A stretch of DNA of 64,000 nt from Oricola thermophila (GCF_013358405.1 NZ_CP054836.1:3410001-3474000); one strand, 5' to 3'; shown: positions 9,182-18,999, counted from the stretch's first letter. The notes: generated by a model not told the origin, from the letters alone. Numbers and translations: made by a program.

Positions 9182-11002
9182 ATGGCACTTCGCAATATCG
9201 CGATCATCGCGCATGTCGACCACGGCAAGACCACACTGGTCGACGAACTCCTTAAACAATCCGGTGTCTACCGCGAAAACGAGCGCGTCCAGGAACGCGC
9301 GATGGATTCGGGCGACATCGAGAAGGAACGTGGCATCACCATCCTCGCCAAGGCAACCTCGGTCGAGTGGAAGGGAACGCGCATCAACATCGTCGACACA
9401 CCCGGCCACGCCGATTTCGGCGGCGAGGTCGAGCGCATCCTGTCGATGGTGGACGGTGCCATCGTGCTGGTCGATGCCGCGGAAGGCCCGATGCCGCAGA
9501 CCAAGTTCGTCGTCGGCAAGGCGCTGAAGGTCGGCCTCAGGCCCATCGTCGCGGTCAACAAGATCGACCGGGCCGACGCCCGCCCCGACGAGGTGATCAA
9601 CGAGGTGTTCGACCTGTTCGCGGCACTGGATGCCACCGACGAGCAGCTCGACTTTCCGATCCTCTACGGTTCCGGCCGGGACGGCTGGATGGCCGAGGGC
9701 CACGAGAAGCCGGACGACGCATCACTGGCGCCGCTGTTCGACCTGATCGTTAAACACGTGCCCGAACCCACGGTCGCCGACGGCCCGTTCCGCATGATCG
9801 GCACCATTCTAGAGGCCAATCCGTTTCTCGGCCGCATCATCACCGGCCGCATCCATTCCGGCTCCCTGAAGCCGAACCAGGCTGTGAAGGTGCTCTCTGC
9901 CGACGGCAGGCAGATCGAGAGCGGCCGCGTGTCCAAGATCCTCGCGTTCCGCGGGCTGGAGCGCCAGCCGGTCGACGAGGCGCATGCCGGTGACATCGTC
10001 GCCATTGCCGGCCTGTCCAAGGGCACGGTTGCCGACACGTTCTGCGATCCGTCGGTGAGCGAGCCGCTGGAAGCCCAGCCGATCGATCCACCCACGGTGA
10101 CCATGAGCTTCATGGTCAACGATTCGCCGCTCGCCGGCACCGAGGGCGACAAGGTGACCAGCCGCGTGATCCGCGACCGCCTGTTGCGCGAGGCGGAGGG
10201 CAATGTGGCGCTCAGGATCGAGGAATCCGATGCCAAGGACTCGTTCAACGTCTCGGGTCGCGGCGAACTGCAGCTTGCCGTTCTCATCGAGACGATGCGT
10301 CGCGAGGGCTTCGAACTGGCCGTGTCGCGGCCGCGTGTCGTCATGCACAGGGACGAGGACGGCAACCTGCTGGAGCCGGTCGAGGAAGTCGTCATCGACG
10401 TCGACGAGGAGCATTCGGGCGTCGTCGTCCAGAAGATGTCCGAGCGCAAGGCCGAGATGGCCGAGCTCCGTCCGTCGGGCGGCAATCGCGTACGCCTGGT
10501 CTTCTACGCGCCGACGCGCGGCCTGATCGGCTACCAGTCGGAGCTGCTGACCGATACAAAGGGCACGGCGATCATGAACCGCCTGTTCCATGAGTATCAG
10601 CCCTACAAGGGAGAAATCACCGGGCGTGTCCAGGGTGTTCTGCTGTCCAACCAGGCCGGCGAGGCCGTCGCCTATGCGATGTTCAACCTGGAAGACCGCG
10701 GTCCGATGATCATCGAACCCGGCGCCAAGGTCTACCAGGGCATGATCATAGGCATCCACACCCGGGACAACGATCTCGAGGTCAACGTGCTGAAGGGCAA
10801 GCAGCTCACCAACATCCGCTCCGCCGGCAAGGACGAGGCCGTCAAGCTGACACCGCCGGTAAGGATGACGCTCGATCGGGCGCTGTCCTGGATACAGGAC
10901 GACGAACTGGTGGAAGTCACGCCCAAGAACATTCGCCTGCGCAAGCTCTATCTCGATCCCAACGAGCGCAAGCGGTTCGAGAAGCAGCGCGCGGCGGGAT
11001 AG
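9182..11002 (+). CDS. typA: ribosome-associated GTPase TypA/BipA
   Basis: This 606-residue translational GTPase has the normal TypA length. The G1 motif HVDHGKTT is at 11-18, DTPGHADFGGEVER forms G3 and NKIDR forms G4. The C-terminal TypA domain includes PTRGLIGYQSELLTDTKGTA and the basic end NIRLRKLYLDPNERKR. TypA binds the ribosome under stress or cold and helps 50S assembly. The frame is open upstream, but MALRNIAIIAHVDHG at 9182 is the conserved beginning. A hairpin occupies the leader. Confidence 0.97.
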   Translation: MALRNIAIIAHVDHGKTTLVDELLKQSGVYRENERVQERAMDSGDIEKERGITILAKATSVEWKGTRINIVDTPGHADFGGEVERILSMVDGAIVLVDAAEGPMPQTKFVVGKALKVGLRPIVAVNKIDRADARPDEVINEVFDLFAALDATDEQLDFPILYGSGRDGWMAEGHEKPDDASLAPLFDLIVKHVPEPTVADGPFRMIGTILEANPFLGRIITGRIHSGSLKPNQAVKVLSADGRQIESGRVSKILAFRGLERQPVDEAHAGDIVAIAGLSKGTVADTFCDPSVSEPLEAQPIDPPTVTMSFMVNDSPLAGTEGDKVTSRVIRDRLLREAEGNVALRIEESDAKDSFNVSGRGELQLAVLIETMRREGFELAVSRPRVVMHRDEDGNLLEPVEEVVIDVDEEHSGVVVQKMSERKAEMAELRPSGGNRVRLVFYAPTRGLIGYQSELLTDTKGTAIMNRLFHEYQPYKGEITGRVQGVLLSNQAGEAVAYAMFNLEDRGPMIIEPGAKVYQGMIIGIHTRDNDLEVNVLKGKQLTNIRSAGKDEAVKLTPPVRMTLDRALSWIQDDELVEVTPKNIRLRKLYLDPNERKRFEKQRAAG

Positions 11003-11066
11003 CGGCCCGGGCCACTGCGGCGTGCCGCCCGCCGGCGTCCATGGGCGACGGCGCGCGGGGCTTCGG

Positions 11067-11717
11067 CTAACGCCCTTCCGTCTCTTCGAGCGAATGACGG
11101 GCGATCAGCGGCATCTGCGACATGGTGAAGATGATCGCCAGCGGGGTGAAGCCCCAGACCTTGAAGGCGACCCAGAAGTCCGTCGAGAAGTTGCGCCAGA
11201 CGATCTCGTTCACCACCGCCATGGCGAGGAAATAGACGCCCCAGCGCAATGTCAGCTTGTTCCAGCCTTCCTCGTCGATGTTGAACGCCGAGTCGAAGAC
11301 GTAGCGCAGCAGCGACTTGCGGAAGAAGAGCAGTCCGCTAAGCAGCAGTACGCCGAACAGCGTGTTGATGATGGTCGGCTTCAACTTGATGAACAGCTCG
11401 TCCTGCAGCCACAGGGTCAGTCCGCCGAAGACAACGACGACAACGCCGGAAACCAGCGGCATGACCGGCAGGGTGCGCGTCATGGCCCAGGACACCGCGA
11501 GTGCGACTACCGTCGCGGCCATGAACAGGGCGGTGGCGATGAAGATCGGTCCGCCGATATCGGCCAGCGCCGGAAAATGCCCGGCCAGCCACTCGCCGCG
11601 CGAATTGCCGAAAAAGAATACGACCAGCGGCCCCAGCTCGAGCGCAAGCTTCATCAGCGGATTGATCTTCTGGCGGTCGGGGTCGGAAGGGTCGCGTTCG
11701 AAAACCGGCTTGGTCAT
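11067..11717 (-). CDS. yciB: septation protein A / YciB inner-membrane protein
   Basis: This 216-residue protein has five to six membrane segments and the signature [20 protein letters not shown] near the N-terminus, plus [21 protein letters not shown] in the second half. The family (also called IspZ) is linked to cell-envelope synthesis and septation; its biochemical role is unclear. The ATG at 11717 has a better upstream purine run than the alternative ATG at 11744, which adds nine residues. It is convergent with typA. In relatives I recall it beside ftsY; here a plus-strand secreted-protein gene lies between them. Confidence 0.9.
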   Translation of the reverse strand: MTKPVFERDPSDPDRQKINPLMKLALELGPLVVFFFGNSRGEWLAGHFPALADIGGPIFIATALFMAATVVALAVSWAMTRTLPVMPLVSGVVVVVFGGLTLWLQDELFIKLKPTIINTLFGVLLLSGLLFFRKSLLRYVFDSAFNIDEEGWNKLTLRWGVYFLAMAVVNEIVWRNFSTDFWVAFKVWGFTPLAIIFTMSQMPLIARHSLEETEGR

Positions 11718-11834
11718 GGGATCTTTCGCTGGGTTCTTTCGCATTGCTGTTCAACTAGGCGATCGCGGCGTCAAATACCAGAGCGGAGAACATACCGGCG
11801 CGCTATCGCGGCGCCTGCGGGCGACCGGGAGCCC

Positions 11835-11853
11835 ATGGTTAAGATTTCGTCAA
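11835..11853. promoter_or_regulatory. CtrA-like double site
   Basis: On the minus strand there is a perfect TTAACCAT, the preferred CtrA half-site in rhizobia. On the plus strand the overlapping TTAA-GATTTCG-TCAA matches seven of eight bases of TTAA-N7-TTAA. It lies 119 bases upstream of the secreted-protein gene at 11973 and 118 bases upstream of yciB on the other strand. Confidence 0.4.
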
Positions 11854-11972
11854 GGAATCGGGCACACACTCGACGTCGGCATAATACCAAAGTAGGATGC
11901 CGGACAGACGGGAGGACAGGTTCGGCGCGAAGCCGCCTCCTGCGCGCTTCGCACCGATGAAAGGAGCGCGCC

Positions 11973-12644
11973 ATGCCCCGATCGACAATTCCCCCGCTGC
12001 TCGCCGCGATATTCGCCCTGTTGCTTTCACCTGCGGAGGCCTGCACCTTCCTGCTCGAGGACGACAGCGGGCCGCGGATCGCGCGGCTCGGCGACATCCG
12101 GCCCGGAACGACCCGGGGCGTCCTGTCCTGCGGGGCAAGGCGGCATGCCGTCCTTTTCTGGACTCTCGCGGTCGACGCGGACAAGGCGGAAATCGGCGTG
12201 CGCGACGGCAAGCTGTTCGACACGCGGTTTACCGGCCCGCTGACCGAGCTGATGTCGGCGCGGATCGAGAATCACGTGCGGGTCAGCGTGCATGAGCGCA
12301 CCGAGACTACGGGGATGCCGCGCTCGCCGATGCCGGCGGGCCGGCACAGCTTCCGTCGTTTCGTGACATTCTGCGATCTCGGCAACGATGCCGACCCGCT
12401 GGATTGCTCGGTCGGTTCCGCGCGGATCAAGGCCCGCGCCACTGCCACCGATTCCGATCGCGACGGCCATCCGGACTTCTCGCTCCACGAGATCAGTCTC
12501 TACGACGGCACGTCGCGGCTGCACGTGATGAGTTTCACGGCGCCTTTCGCGGATAGCATAACGGCGGAAATCGGAACGTCCATCGAGGCCATCAACGCGG
12601 TGAGCGACGTGCTGCGGGCGCGCGAGGTCGCGTCCGCCGACTAG
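11973..12644 (+). CDS. secreted protein with a DxDxDG calcium-loop-like motif
   Basis: I do not recognise this 223-residue protein. It has a clear signal peptide (about 1-23, ending SPAEA) and four cysteines (24, 53, 134, 145) that could form two disulfides in the periplasm. DSDRDGHPD at about 160-168 has the D-x-D-x-D-G-x-x-D spacing of EF-hand or thrombospondin type-3 calcium loops, although the final EF-hand acidic position is leucine. AAGGAG precedes the ATG. It overlaps the end of convergent ftsY by three bases: both stops lie in one CTAG palindrome. It separates ftsY from yciB. Confidence 0.75.
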   Translation: MPRSTIPPLLAAIFALLLSPAEACTFLLEDDSGPRIARLGDIRPGTTRGVLSCGARRHAVLFWTLAVDADKAEIGVRDGKLFDTRFTGPLTELMSARIENHVRVSVHERTETTGMPRSPMPAGRHSFRRFVTFCDLGNDADPLDCSVGSARIKARATATDSDRDGHPDFSLHEISLYDGTSRLHVMSFTAPFADSITAEIGTSIEAINAVSDVLRAREVASAD

Positions 12645-14149
12645 GCCGAAACGCCCGCGATGGCATTGGCGAAGTCGCGGGCCCGGAACGGTTCGAGATC
12701 GTCGACGCCCTCTCCGACGCCAATGAAGTACACCGGCAGCTTGAATTTCGCGGAGATGGCGACGAGGATGCCGCCGCGCGCAGTGCCGTCCAGCTTGGTC
12801 ATGACCAGCCCGTTGACGCCGGCGACATTGCGGAAAATCTCCACCTGGTTGAGCGCGTTCTGGCCGGTCGTCGCATCCAGCGTCTGCAGCACCGTGTGCG
12901 GTGCCTCGGGATCGTGCTTCTGCAGCACGCGAACGATCTTGGCCAGCTCGTCCATCAGCTCCGCCTTGTTCTGCAGCCTTCCTGCGGTGTCGATGATCAC
13001 AACGTCGGAACCGTTGTCCCGCGCCGTCTGGAAGGCGTCCCAGGCGAGCCCGGCAGCATCGGCACCGAGCTTCGTGCCGACGAAGGTCGAGCCGGTGCGG
13101 TCGGCCCAGATCTTGAGCTGCTCGATGGCCGCGGCGCGGAAGGTGTCGCCCGCGCCGAGCGTGACCTTTAGGCCGGCATCGCGCAACTTGGCGGCGAGCT
13201 TGCCGATTGTCGTCGTCTTGCCGGTGCCGTTGACGCCGACGACAAGCACGACATGCGGCTTGTGCGAGAGGTCGAGTTCGAGCGGCCGCGCGACGGGTTC
13301 CAGAACCTTGGCGATTTCCTCGGCCATGACGCCGCGCACTTCCTCGCCGGATACCTCCTTGCCATAGCGGCCGGAGGCCAGCGTGTCGGTGATGCGCATG
13401 GCTGTCTCGACGCCGAGGTCGGCCTGGAGAAGAATGTCTTCCAGTTCCTCCAGCGTGTCCTCGTCCAGCTTGCGCCGGGTGAAGACCGCAGCGATGTTTT
13501 CCGTCAGCTGCCGTGACGAGCGTGAAAGGCCGCCGGTCAGCCGGGCGATCCAGTTGCGCCGCTCGGGTTGCATCGGCTCCGGTTCCGGTGCGGCGGGCGC
13601 CGCGTCCGCGTCGCCGATCAGGACCCGGTCCGCCGGACGAGGCGGGGTCTCGACCTCGGGGGCAGGTTCGGGCGTGGCGGTTGCTTCGTGTTCCGGCGCC
13701 TTCGCCTCGGCAGAAGCGAATTCCGCCGGGGTATTGCCCGGCGGAACCTCGGTCGGCGTGTAGGACGGAACCTCGTTCGGTTCCGGCGGAACCTCGGCCG
13801 GCGGCTCGGGGGCAGGCTCGCGAACCGGCGGCTCCTCCTCGGGCACGGAAGGGGGGACGTCGGGCGCGTGCACCGGTTCCGGTGCATCGGGAGCGGGCGG
13901 CAGTTCCTGCGGCGTCTCGTCGGGGGAGGGCTCCTCGGATGGCGGCGTTTCCGGCGGGGATGCCGGGGCCGGTTCCTCGGAAGGTTGCGGCGGCTCCGGC
14001 TCTTCGGGCGGCGGCGGGATGTCCGGCTCGCCGCCTGCCGCGGTCACCGTCTCGGCTTCCGGCAGGGTGTTTTCGGCCTCGTCGGCCGGGATCTCCTCGA
14101 CGGATTTTCTGCCGAAGGAGAAGATTTTCTTGACGAATCCAAGTGCCAT
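12641..14149 (-). CDS. ftsY: signal recognition particle receptor FtsY
   Basis: FtsY is the membrane-associated SRP receptor GTPase that docks Ffh-ribosome complexes at SecYEG. The first 50 residues include a short basic start (LGFVKKIFSFGRKS) and then an acidic part. Residues about 45-180 are an unusually long proline- and glutamate-rich linker. The NG domain follows with GVNGTGKTTT (from residue 305), DTAGRLQNKAELMDEL and TKLDGTARGG. The length of 502 exceeds most FtsY proteins because of the linker. The start is 14 bases downstream of mtaB, indicating a dapF-mtaB-ftsY operon. Its partner Ffh is encoded 5 kb away. Confidence 0.96.
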   Translation of the reverse strand: MALGFVKKIFSFGRKSVEEIPADEAENTLPEAETVTAAGGEPDIPPPPEEPEPPQPSEEPAPASPPETPPSEEPSPDETPQELPPAPDAPEPVHAPDVPPSVPEEEPPVREPAPEPPAEVPPEPNEVPSYTPTEVPPGNTPAEFASAEAKAPEHEATATPEPAPEVETPPRPADRVLIGDADAAPAAPEPEPMQPERRNWIARLTGGLSRSSRQLTENIAAVFTRRKLDEDTLEELEDILLQADLGVETAMRITDTLASGRYGKEVSGEEVRGVMAEEIAKVLEPVARPLELDLSHKPHVVLVVGVNGTGKTTTIGKLAAKLRDAGLKVTLGAGDTFRAAAIEQLKIWADRTGSTFVGTKLGADAAGLAWDAFQTARDNGSDVVIIDTAGRLQNKAELMDELAKIVRVLQKHDPEAPHTVLQTLDATTGQNALNQVEIFRNVAGVNGLVMTKLDGTARGGILVAISAKFKLPVYFIGVGEGVDDLEPFRARDFANAIAGVSA

Positions 14150-14163
14150 GGCGGGGACTATAC

Positions 14164-15456
14164 TTACTCGGCGGCCAGCGCGAAAGCCGGTTTCGCGGTC
14201 AGCTTCGTCCCGTCATGCCCCGCGATCACGGCCTGCACGATATCGCCCGGGCGGGCATCGGTTCCGGCGATCTCCACCAGGGAGAAATCCGGCGCGCGGC
14301 CCAATGCGTCGCGCTCGATCAGCACGTCTTGGCGGGTGCCGACAAGGCTCTCCATGTGGCGCAGCCAGGCGGATTCCGCGGCCTCGCGCAGGCGTTTCGC
14401 ACGTTCCCTGACGACCTCGCGGGGCAATTGAGGCATGCGCGCCGCCGGCGTTCCGTCCCGCGGCGAGAACGGGAAGACATGGATATGGGCGAGGCCGCAT
14501 TCCTCCACGATCCTCAGCGAGTTGGCGAAATGTTCCTCGGTCTCGGTCGGGAAACCGGCGATGATGTCGGCGCCAAATGCGGCGTCGGGGCGCAGGCGGC
14601 GCACCTCCTCGCAGAAGCGGATCGAATCCTCCCGGGCATGGCGCCGCTTCATGCGCTTCAGGATCAGGTTGTCGCCATGCTGCAGCGAGAGATGGAAATG
14701 CGGCATCAGCCGCTTCTCGTCGGCGATTGCCTCCGTCAGGTCGTCATCGGCCTCGATGGAATCGATGGAGGAAAGGCGCAGCCGGTCGAGTTCCGGTACC
14801 TCGCGCAGGATCGTGCGCACGAGCCTGCCGAGGGTCGGCTTGCCCGGAAGGTCCGGCCCGTAGCTGGTCAGGTCCACGCCGGTCAGCACGACCTCGCGAT
14901 AGCCGTTCGCCGCCAGCCGCCTGACCTGGTCGACGGCGGCGCCCATCGGCACGGAGCGCGAATTGCCGCGACCATAGGGAATGATGCAGAAGGTGCAGCG
15001 ATGGTCGCAGCCGTTCTGCACCTGGACGAAGGCGCGCGCGCGGCCCTCGATGGCATCGACCATGTGGGACGCGGTCTCGGTCACCTCGAAAATGTCGTTG
15101 ACCCGCACCTTCTCGAAATCGTTCACTCCGAAATCGGGGAGCGCGCGATAGCTCTGCGCCTTGAGCTTGTCGTCATTGCCGATGACGAGATCCACCTCGT
15201 CCATGGCGCCGAAGGAGCCGGGCTCGGTCTGCGCCGCGCAGCCGGTGACGATGATGCGCGCGTCCGGGTTCTCGCGGCGTGCCTTGCGGATCGCCTGCTT
15301 CGCCTGGCGCACCGCCTCGCCAGTCACCGCGCAGGTGTTGAAGACGATGGCCCCGCCCTCGATCTCGCCGAGGCCGGCGGCTGCCGCCTCGCGGCGCATG
15401 ACCTCCGACTCGTAGGTGTTGAGCCGGCACCCGAAGGTGACGATGTCGACGCCCAT
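14164..15456 (-). CDS. mtaB: tRNA t6A37 methylthiotransferase MtaB
   Basis: This radical-SAM enzyme adds a methylthio group to t6A37 of ANN-decoding tRNAs. The 430-residue protein has the N-terminal cysteines of the methylthiotransferase domain (C10, C42, C73), the radical-SAM cluster motif CDHRCTFC (C150, C154, C157) and a C-terminal TRAM-like region (from about 365). The N-terminus [20 protein letters not shown] is typical of MtaB rather than MiaB. Its ATG overlaps the dapF stop by one base (TGATG), so translation is probably coupled. Confidence 0.95.
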   Translation of the reverse strand: MGVDIVTFGCRLNTYESEVMRREAAAAGLGEIEGGAIVFNTCAVTGEAVRQAKQAIRKARRENPDARIIVTGCAAQTEPGSFGAMDEVDLVIGNDDKLKAQSYRALPDFGVNDFEKVRVNDIFEVTETASHMVDAIEGRARAFVQVQNGCDHRCTFCIIPYGRGNSRSVPMGAAVDQVRRLAANGYREVVLTGVDLTSYGPDLPGKPTLGRLVRTILREVPELDRLRLSSIDSIEADDDLTEAIADEKRLMPHFHLSLQHGDNLILKRMKRRHAREDSIRFCEEVRRLRPDAAFGADIIAGFPTETEEHFANSLRIVEECGLAHIHVFPFSPRDGTPAARMPQLPREVVRERAKRLREAAESAWLRHMESLVGTRQDVLIERDALGRAPDFSLVEIAGTDARPGDIVQAVIAGHDGTKLTAKPAFALAAE

Positions 15457-16349
15457 CACACGGCTCCCTGCGTTTCGGGGCTCTCGTCGCGCTCCCAGTC
15501 GCCGGTCGCGGGATCGAGCGTTCCGGAAAACTCCCATTCCGCCGGGCCGGTCATGATGACGCGGTTGTCGTCCCGCCATTCGATGCGCAGGTCGCCGCCC
15601 GGAAGCGTCACCGTCGCCTTGCGCCCGGTCCTGGCGGTGCGCGCCGCACTGACCAGCGCCGCGCAGGCGGCGGAGCCGCAGGCCTGCGTCAGGCCGGCGC
15701 CGCGTTCCCATGTGCGGATGACGATGTGTTCCGGCGAGACCACCCTGGCAACGGAAATGTTCGCCTTCTGCGGAAAGATCGGATGGTTCTCCAGCAGAGG
15801 ACCGAAACGCTCGAGGTCGTATGACCAGACATCGCCGTCCACCCAGAAGACGGCGTGCGGATTGCCGATATTGGCAACCGAGGGCGTGTGCAGCACGGGA
15901 TCGTCGATCGGGCCGATTTGCAGCTCGATGCCGGTGGTGTCATGAAATTCCTCGGCCAGCGGGATCTCGTCCCAGCGAAAGCGCGGTCGCCCCATGTCGA
16001 CGGAGATCAGGCCGTCGGAAAGCTCCTCGGCATTGAGGATGCCGGCCTTCGTCTGGAAGGTGAAGGCCTGCCTGCCGGTTTCCGCCGACAGCGCCTGGAC
16101 GACGCAGCGCGTGCCGTTGCCGCAGGCCTCTGCCCGCGTGCCGTCGGAATTGACGATGTCGACGAAGTAGTCCGTGCCATCGACGCGCGGATCGTGGATC
16201 GCCATGATCTGGTCGAAGCGGGTAGCCGGGTCCGCATTGAGCGCGACGGCCGCCGCAGGCGCGATCGCGTCCGCGCGGCCGCGCATGTCGGCCACGATGA
16301 TCAGGTTTCCAAGCCCGTTCATTTTCGCAAACGGAACGTCGAGCGCCAT
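15456..16349 (-). CDS. dapF: diaminopimelate epimerase
   Basis: DapF converts LL- to meso-diaminopimelate for lysine and peptidoglycan synthesis, without a cofactor. The two catalytic cysteines are visible in [10 protein letters not shown] (C76) and [12 protein letters not shown] (C224). The length of 297 is slightly above the usual 275-290. The start at 16349 gives the expected [12 protein letters not shown]-terminus. It is first of the minus-strand dapF-mtaB-ftsY series and is divergent from the ycaQ-like gene. Confidence 0.96.
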   Translation of the reverse strand: MALDVPFAKMNGLGNLIIVADMRGRADAIAPAAAVALNADPATRFDQIMAIHDPRVDGTDYFVDIVNSDGTRAEACGNGTRCVVQALSAETGRQAFTFQTKAGILNAEELSDGLISVDMGRPRFRWDEIPLAEEFHDTTGIELQIGPIDDPVLHTPSVANIGNPHAVFWVDGDVWSYDLERFGPLLENHPIFPQKANISVARVVSPEHIVIRTWERGAGLTQACGSAACAALVSAARTARTGRKATVTLPGGDLRIEWRDDNRVIMTGPAEWEFSGTLDPATGDWERDESPETQGAV

Positions 16350-16490
16350 CTGTCCGGTTTCCCTTTCCTGTCGCCGCTATATGGCGGATCGCGGACGGAA
16401 TTGCCAGTCTCGGCGGTACCGGCGCGGCGGCTTGCCATCGGCATGGTTTCCGTTCCAGTGTTCGCCGGAACCCAAGGACAATCCGAATCC

Positions 16491-17684
16491 ATGCCCGCCA
16501 CGATTCCCAACCGGACCGCGCGACGCGCCTTCCTCGCCCTGCAGGGTCTTTGCGAGGCGCCGCATCGCGGCCAGTCGAAGGAGGATCTGAGCGAGGCGAT
16601 CCGCCGGCTCGGTTTCGTGCAGATCGACTCCATAAACACGGTCGCCCGCGCGCACCACCAGATCCTGTTCTCGCGCAACGCGACCTATCGGGAGCATCGG
16701 CTGAAGGCGCTGGTCGAAAAGGATCGCGCCCTGTTCGAGCACTGGACGCACGATGCCTCGATCATACCCTCGGAACTGTACTGCTACTGGAAGCACCGAT
16801 TCGCCCGCGAGGAAAGACGGCTGCAGGAACGCTACGAGGCATGGCAGGGCTCGCCCTTCCTGCACGAATGCGACGGCATCCTCGAGAGAATCGCGCGCGA
16901 CGGCCCGGTCATGGCGCGCGATTTCGGGGGCACCAAGCCGTCGACCGGCTGGTGGGACTGGCACCCGTCCAAGACAGCGCTGGAATATCTCTGGCGCACG
17001 GGCAAGCTGGCGATCGCCCGGCGCGAGGGGTTCCAGAAGGTCTACGATCTCGCCGAGCGCGTGATACCGGCCGATTGCCACGGCGCGGAGGTCGAGCATC
17101 ACGAGTTCGTGGACTGGGCCTGCCGGTCGGCGCTGGAACGGCTCGGCTTCGCCACGCGGGGCGAGATCGCCGGTTTCTGGGACCTGCTGAAGCCCGCGGA
17201 GGTGGAGGCGTGGATCGCGGAGAACGAGAGCGGGCTGGAAACGGTGATGATCGAGTGCGCCGACGGCTCGAAGCCGCGCGCCGCGCTGCGGTTCAGGGAT
17301 TCCCCGGAACTGCTCGACAACCCGCCGGAGCCGCCCGATCGCGTGCGCGTGCTGAGCCCGTTCGATCCGGTGCTGCGTGACCGCAAGCGGGCCGAGCGGC
17401 TGTTCGGATTTTCCTACCGGATCGAGATCTTCGTGCCGGAGGAAAGACGGGTCTACGGCTACTACGTCTTCCCGGTCCTGCGTGGCGACCGCATGGTCGG
17501 ACGCATCGACATGAAGGCCGACCGCAATCGCGACGTGCTGGCTGTCAGGAGGTTCTGGCCGGAAAAGGGTACGAGGATGTCGAAGGCGTTTCTCGCCGAT
17601 CTCGACGCGGAGCTGGACCGCATAAGGCGGTTCTCCGGCGTCGCCGGCATCGAACATGCCGGCGACTGGCTCGGGGCCGGATAG
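16491..17684 (+). CDS. ycaQ: YcaQ/AlkX-type winged-helix DNA glycosylase
   Basis: This 397-residue protein of the HTH_42 (formerly DUF1006) family has winged-helix repeats. E. coli YcaQ is a DNA glycosylase that unhooks interstrand crosslinks and removes N7-alkylated bases. The Q-x-D catalytic motif of the YcaQ branch is present as GFVQIDSINTVARAHH (Q44, D46); the AlkZ branch has Q-x-Q instead. PFDPVLRDRKRAERLFGF and YGYYVFPVLRGD are further family blocks. The ATG at 16491 is preferred, but an in-frame ATG at 16443-16444 could extend it. It ends one base before the convergent desaturase stop. Confidence 0.88.
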   Translation: MPATIPNRTARRAFLALQGLCEAPHRGQSKEDLSEAIRRLGFVQIDSINTVARAHHQILFSRNATYREHRLKALVEKDRALFEHWTHDASIIPSELYCYWKHRFAREERRLQERYEAWQGSPFLHECDGILERIARDGPVMARDFGGTKPSTGWWDWHPSKTALEYLWRTGKLAIARREGFQKVYDLAERVIPADCHGAEVEHHEFVDWACRSALERLGFATRGEIAGFWDLLKPAEVEAWIAENESGLETVMIECADGSKPRAALRFRDSPELLDNPPEPPDRVRVLSPFDPVLRDRKRAERLFGFSYRIEIFVPEERRVYGYYVFPVLRGDRMVGRIDMKADRNRDVLAVRRFWPEKGTRMSKAFLADLDAELDRIRRFSGVAGIEHAGDWLGAG

Positions 17685-17685
17685 G

Positions 17686-18729
17686 CTAGGCGGCGGCAGT
17701 GGCCGCCGTTCCGCGGCGGTATTCGCGGAACGAGATCATGCGGTGCTGCGCCTCGTCCCAGAGGGCGAGCGGGATGGTCTTCAGGCTGTCGAGCAGCGTC
17801 ATCCGGTTCATGTCGCGCAATTCCGGGTGATCGCGCAGCACGCGAGACAGCCGGTAGAAGGGAATGCGTGCCGACAGGTGATGGACGTGGTGCACGCCGA
17901 TATTGCCGGTCATCCAGCGCAACGGGGCCGGAAGGTCGTAGTGCGACGAGCCGTGGAGCGCGGCCTCCTGGCGCTTCCACTCCGGAAGCCTTTCCCAGGA
18001 GGTTTCCTCGAACTGGTGCTGGACGAAGAACAGCCAGACGCCGATCGTGGCCGCAAGGATGGTGATCGGAAGCTGGATGGCCAGGAACACCTTCAGCCCG
18101 ACCAGCCAGACCAGCGGCGCAACGACGGCCGCGATGGCGAGGTTGGTGCCCATGGTGGACAGCCAGGGCTGCCAACCCTTGCGCATCATTCCGGTGGGCA
18201 GGCGGTGGTCGACGATGAAGAGAAAGGCCGGACCGACGCCGAACAGCACCAGCGGATGGCGATAGAGGCGATACTTGAAGCGCTCCCAGCCCGGCAGGGC
18301 GCGATATTCCTCGACGGTCAGCGTCGCGATCTCGCCGAAGCCGCGGCGGTCGAGGCAGCCCGAACCCGCGTGGTGAATGGCGTGGGTGCGCTTCCACAGG
18401 CTGTAGGGCGTGAGCGTCAGCACCCCGATGGCGCGTCCTGTCCAGTCATTGGCCAGCGAATTGCCGAAGAAGGCGCCATGGCCGCAGTCATGCTGTATCA
18501 TGAAGAGGCGCAGCAGGAAGCCCGCGGCGGGGACGACCAGAAGCAGGGCCATCCAGTAACCGTTGAGGAGCGCGAAGGCCATGGCGGCCCAGAGCGCGAC
18601 GAAGGGCAGGAAGGAGAGGGCGAATTCGAGGATCGCCCGCGCGCTGTTCGGCTTGTTGTAGTCGGCAAGCGTCTTTGCCCATGCGCGCGCGTCCTTCGGG
18701 GGCGCGGCGGTAATATCGGTGTGTGTCAA
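17686..18729 (-). CDS. membrane fatty acid desaturase
   Basis: This integral-membrane di-iron desaturase has 347 residues. The three histidine boxes are present: HDCGH (80-84), HAIHH (116-120) and HHVHH (280-284), with four or more hydrophobic segments between them. The family introduces double bonds into acyl chains of membrane lipids, often the omega-6/DesA type. The most upstream start is a TTG at 18729 with no clear ribosome-binding site, so the first 20 residues are uncertain; no in-frame ATG lies nearby. It is divergent from ffh. Regiospecificity cannot be read from sequence. Confidence 0.9.
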   Translation of the reverse strand: MTHTDITAAPPKDARAWAKTLADYNKPNSARAILEFALSFLPFVALWAAMAFALLNGYWMALLLVVPAAGFLLRLFMIQHDCGHGAFFGNSLANDWTGRAIGVLTLTPYSLWKRTHAIHHAGSGCLDRRGFGEIATLTVEEYRALPGWERFKYRLYRHPLVLFGVGPAFLFIVDHRLPTGMMRKGWQPWLSTMGTNLAIAAVVAPLVWLVGLKVFLAIQLPITILAATIGVWLFFVQHQFEETSWERLPEWKRQEAALHGSSHYDLPAPLRWMTGNIGVHHVHHLSARIPFYRLSRVLRDHPELRDMNRMTLLDSLKTIPLALWDEAQHRMISFREYRRGTAATAAA

Positions 18730-18890
18730 GAAGCTGAGCTTTCGTAGTTCGGAGAAACGGGACTGGCCAAGTGCTTTTGTGCGGCCGTTTCATTTGAGAT
18801 GGGGTCTTGCGAGGCATATTACCAGCCTTTGGCCGAAATGCTTCGATATACTTTGGTTCCTGGTCCCGATACGCCAAACGGAGGGGTGTG

Positions 18891-18919
18891 CTTGACTCGT
18901 TCACCCTTTTCCGCCATAG
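18891..18919 (+). promoter_or_regulatory. putative housekeeping promoter for ffh
   Basis: CTTGAC, 17 bases, CCATAG: the -35 matches the alphaproteobacterial consensus CTTGAC exactly and the -10 matches four of six bases of CTATAT. It would give a leader of about 180 bases before ffh. Confidence 0.35.
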
Positions 18920-18999
18920 CCCGCCCGACTAGCGACGAGTTGAGAACTCCGAGCCACCGACTGGGACCCGTCAAGGTATAAAGAGATCCCGGAGGTCAA

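Noticed and set aside
14143..15945. 600-codon frame on the plus strand across mtaB and dapF
   Set aside because: Antisense to mtaB and dapF, both with all catalytic cysteines.
18488..18904. 138-codon minus-strand frame overlapping the start of the desaturase gene
   Set aside because: It is a different frame from the desaturase and loses similarity completely; it is a shadow frame.
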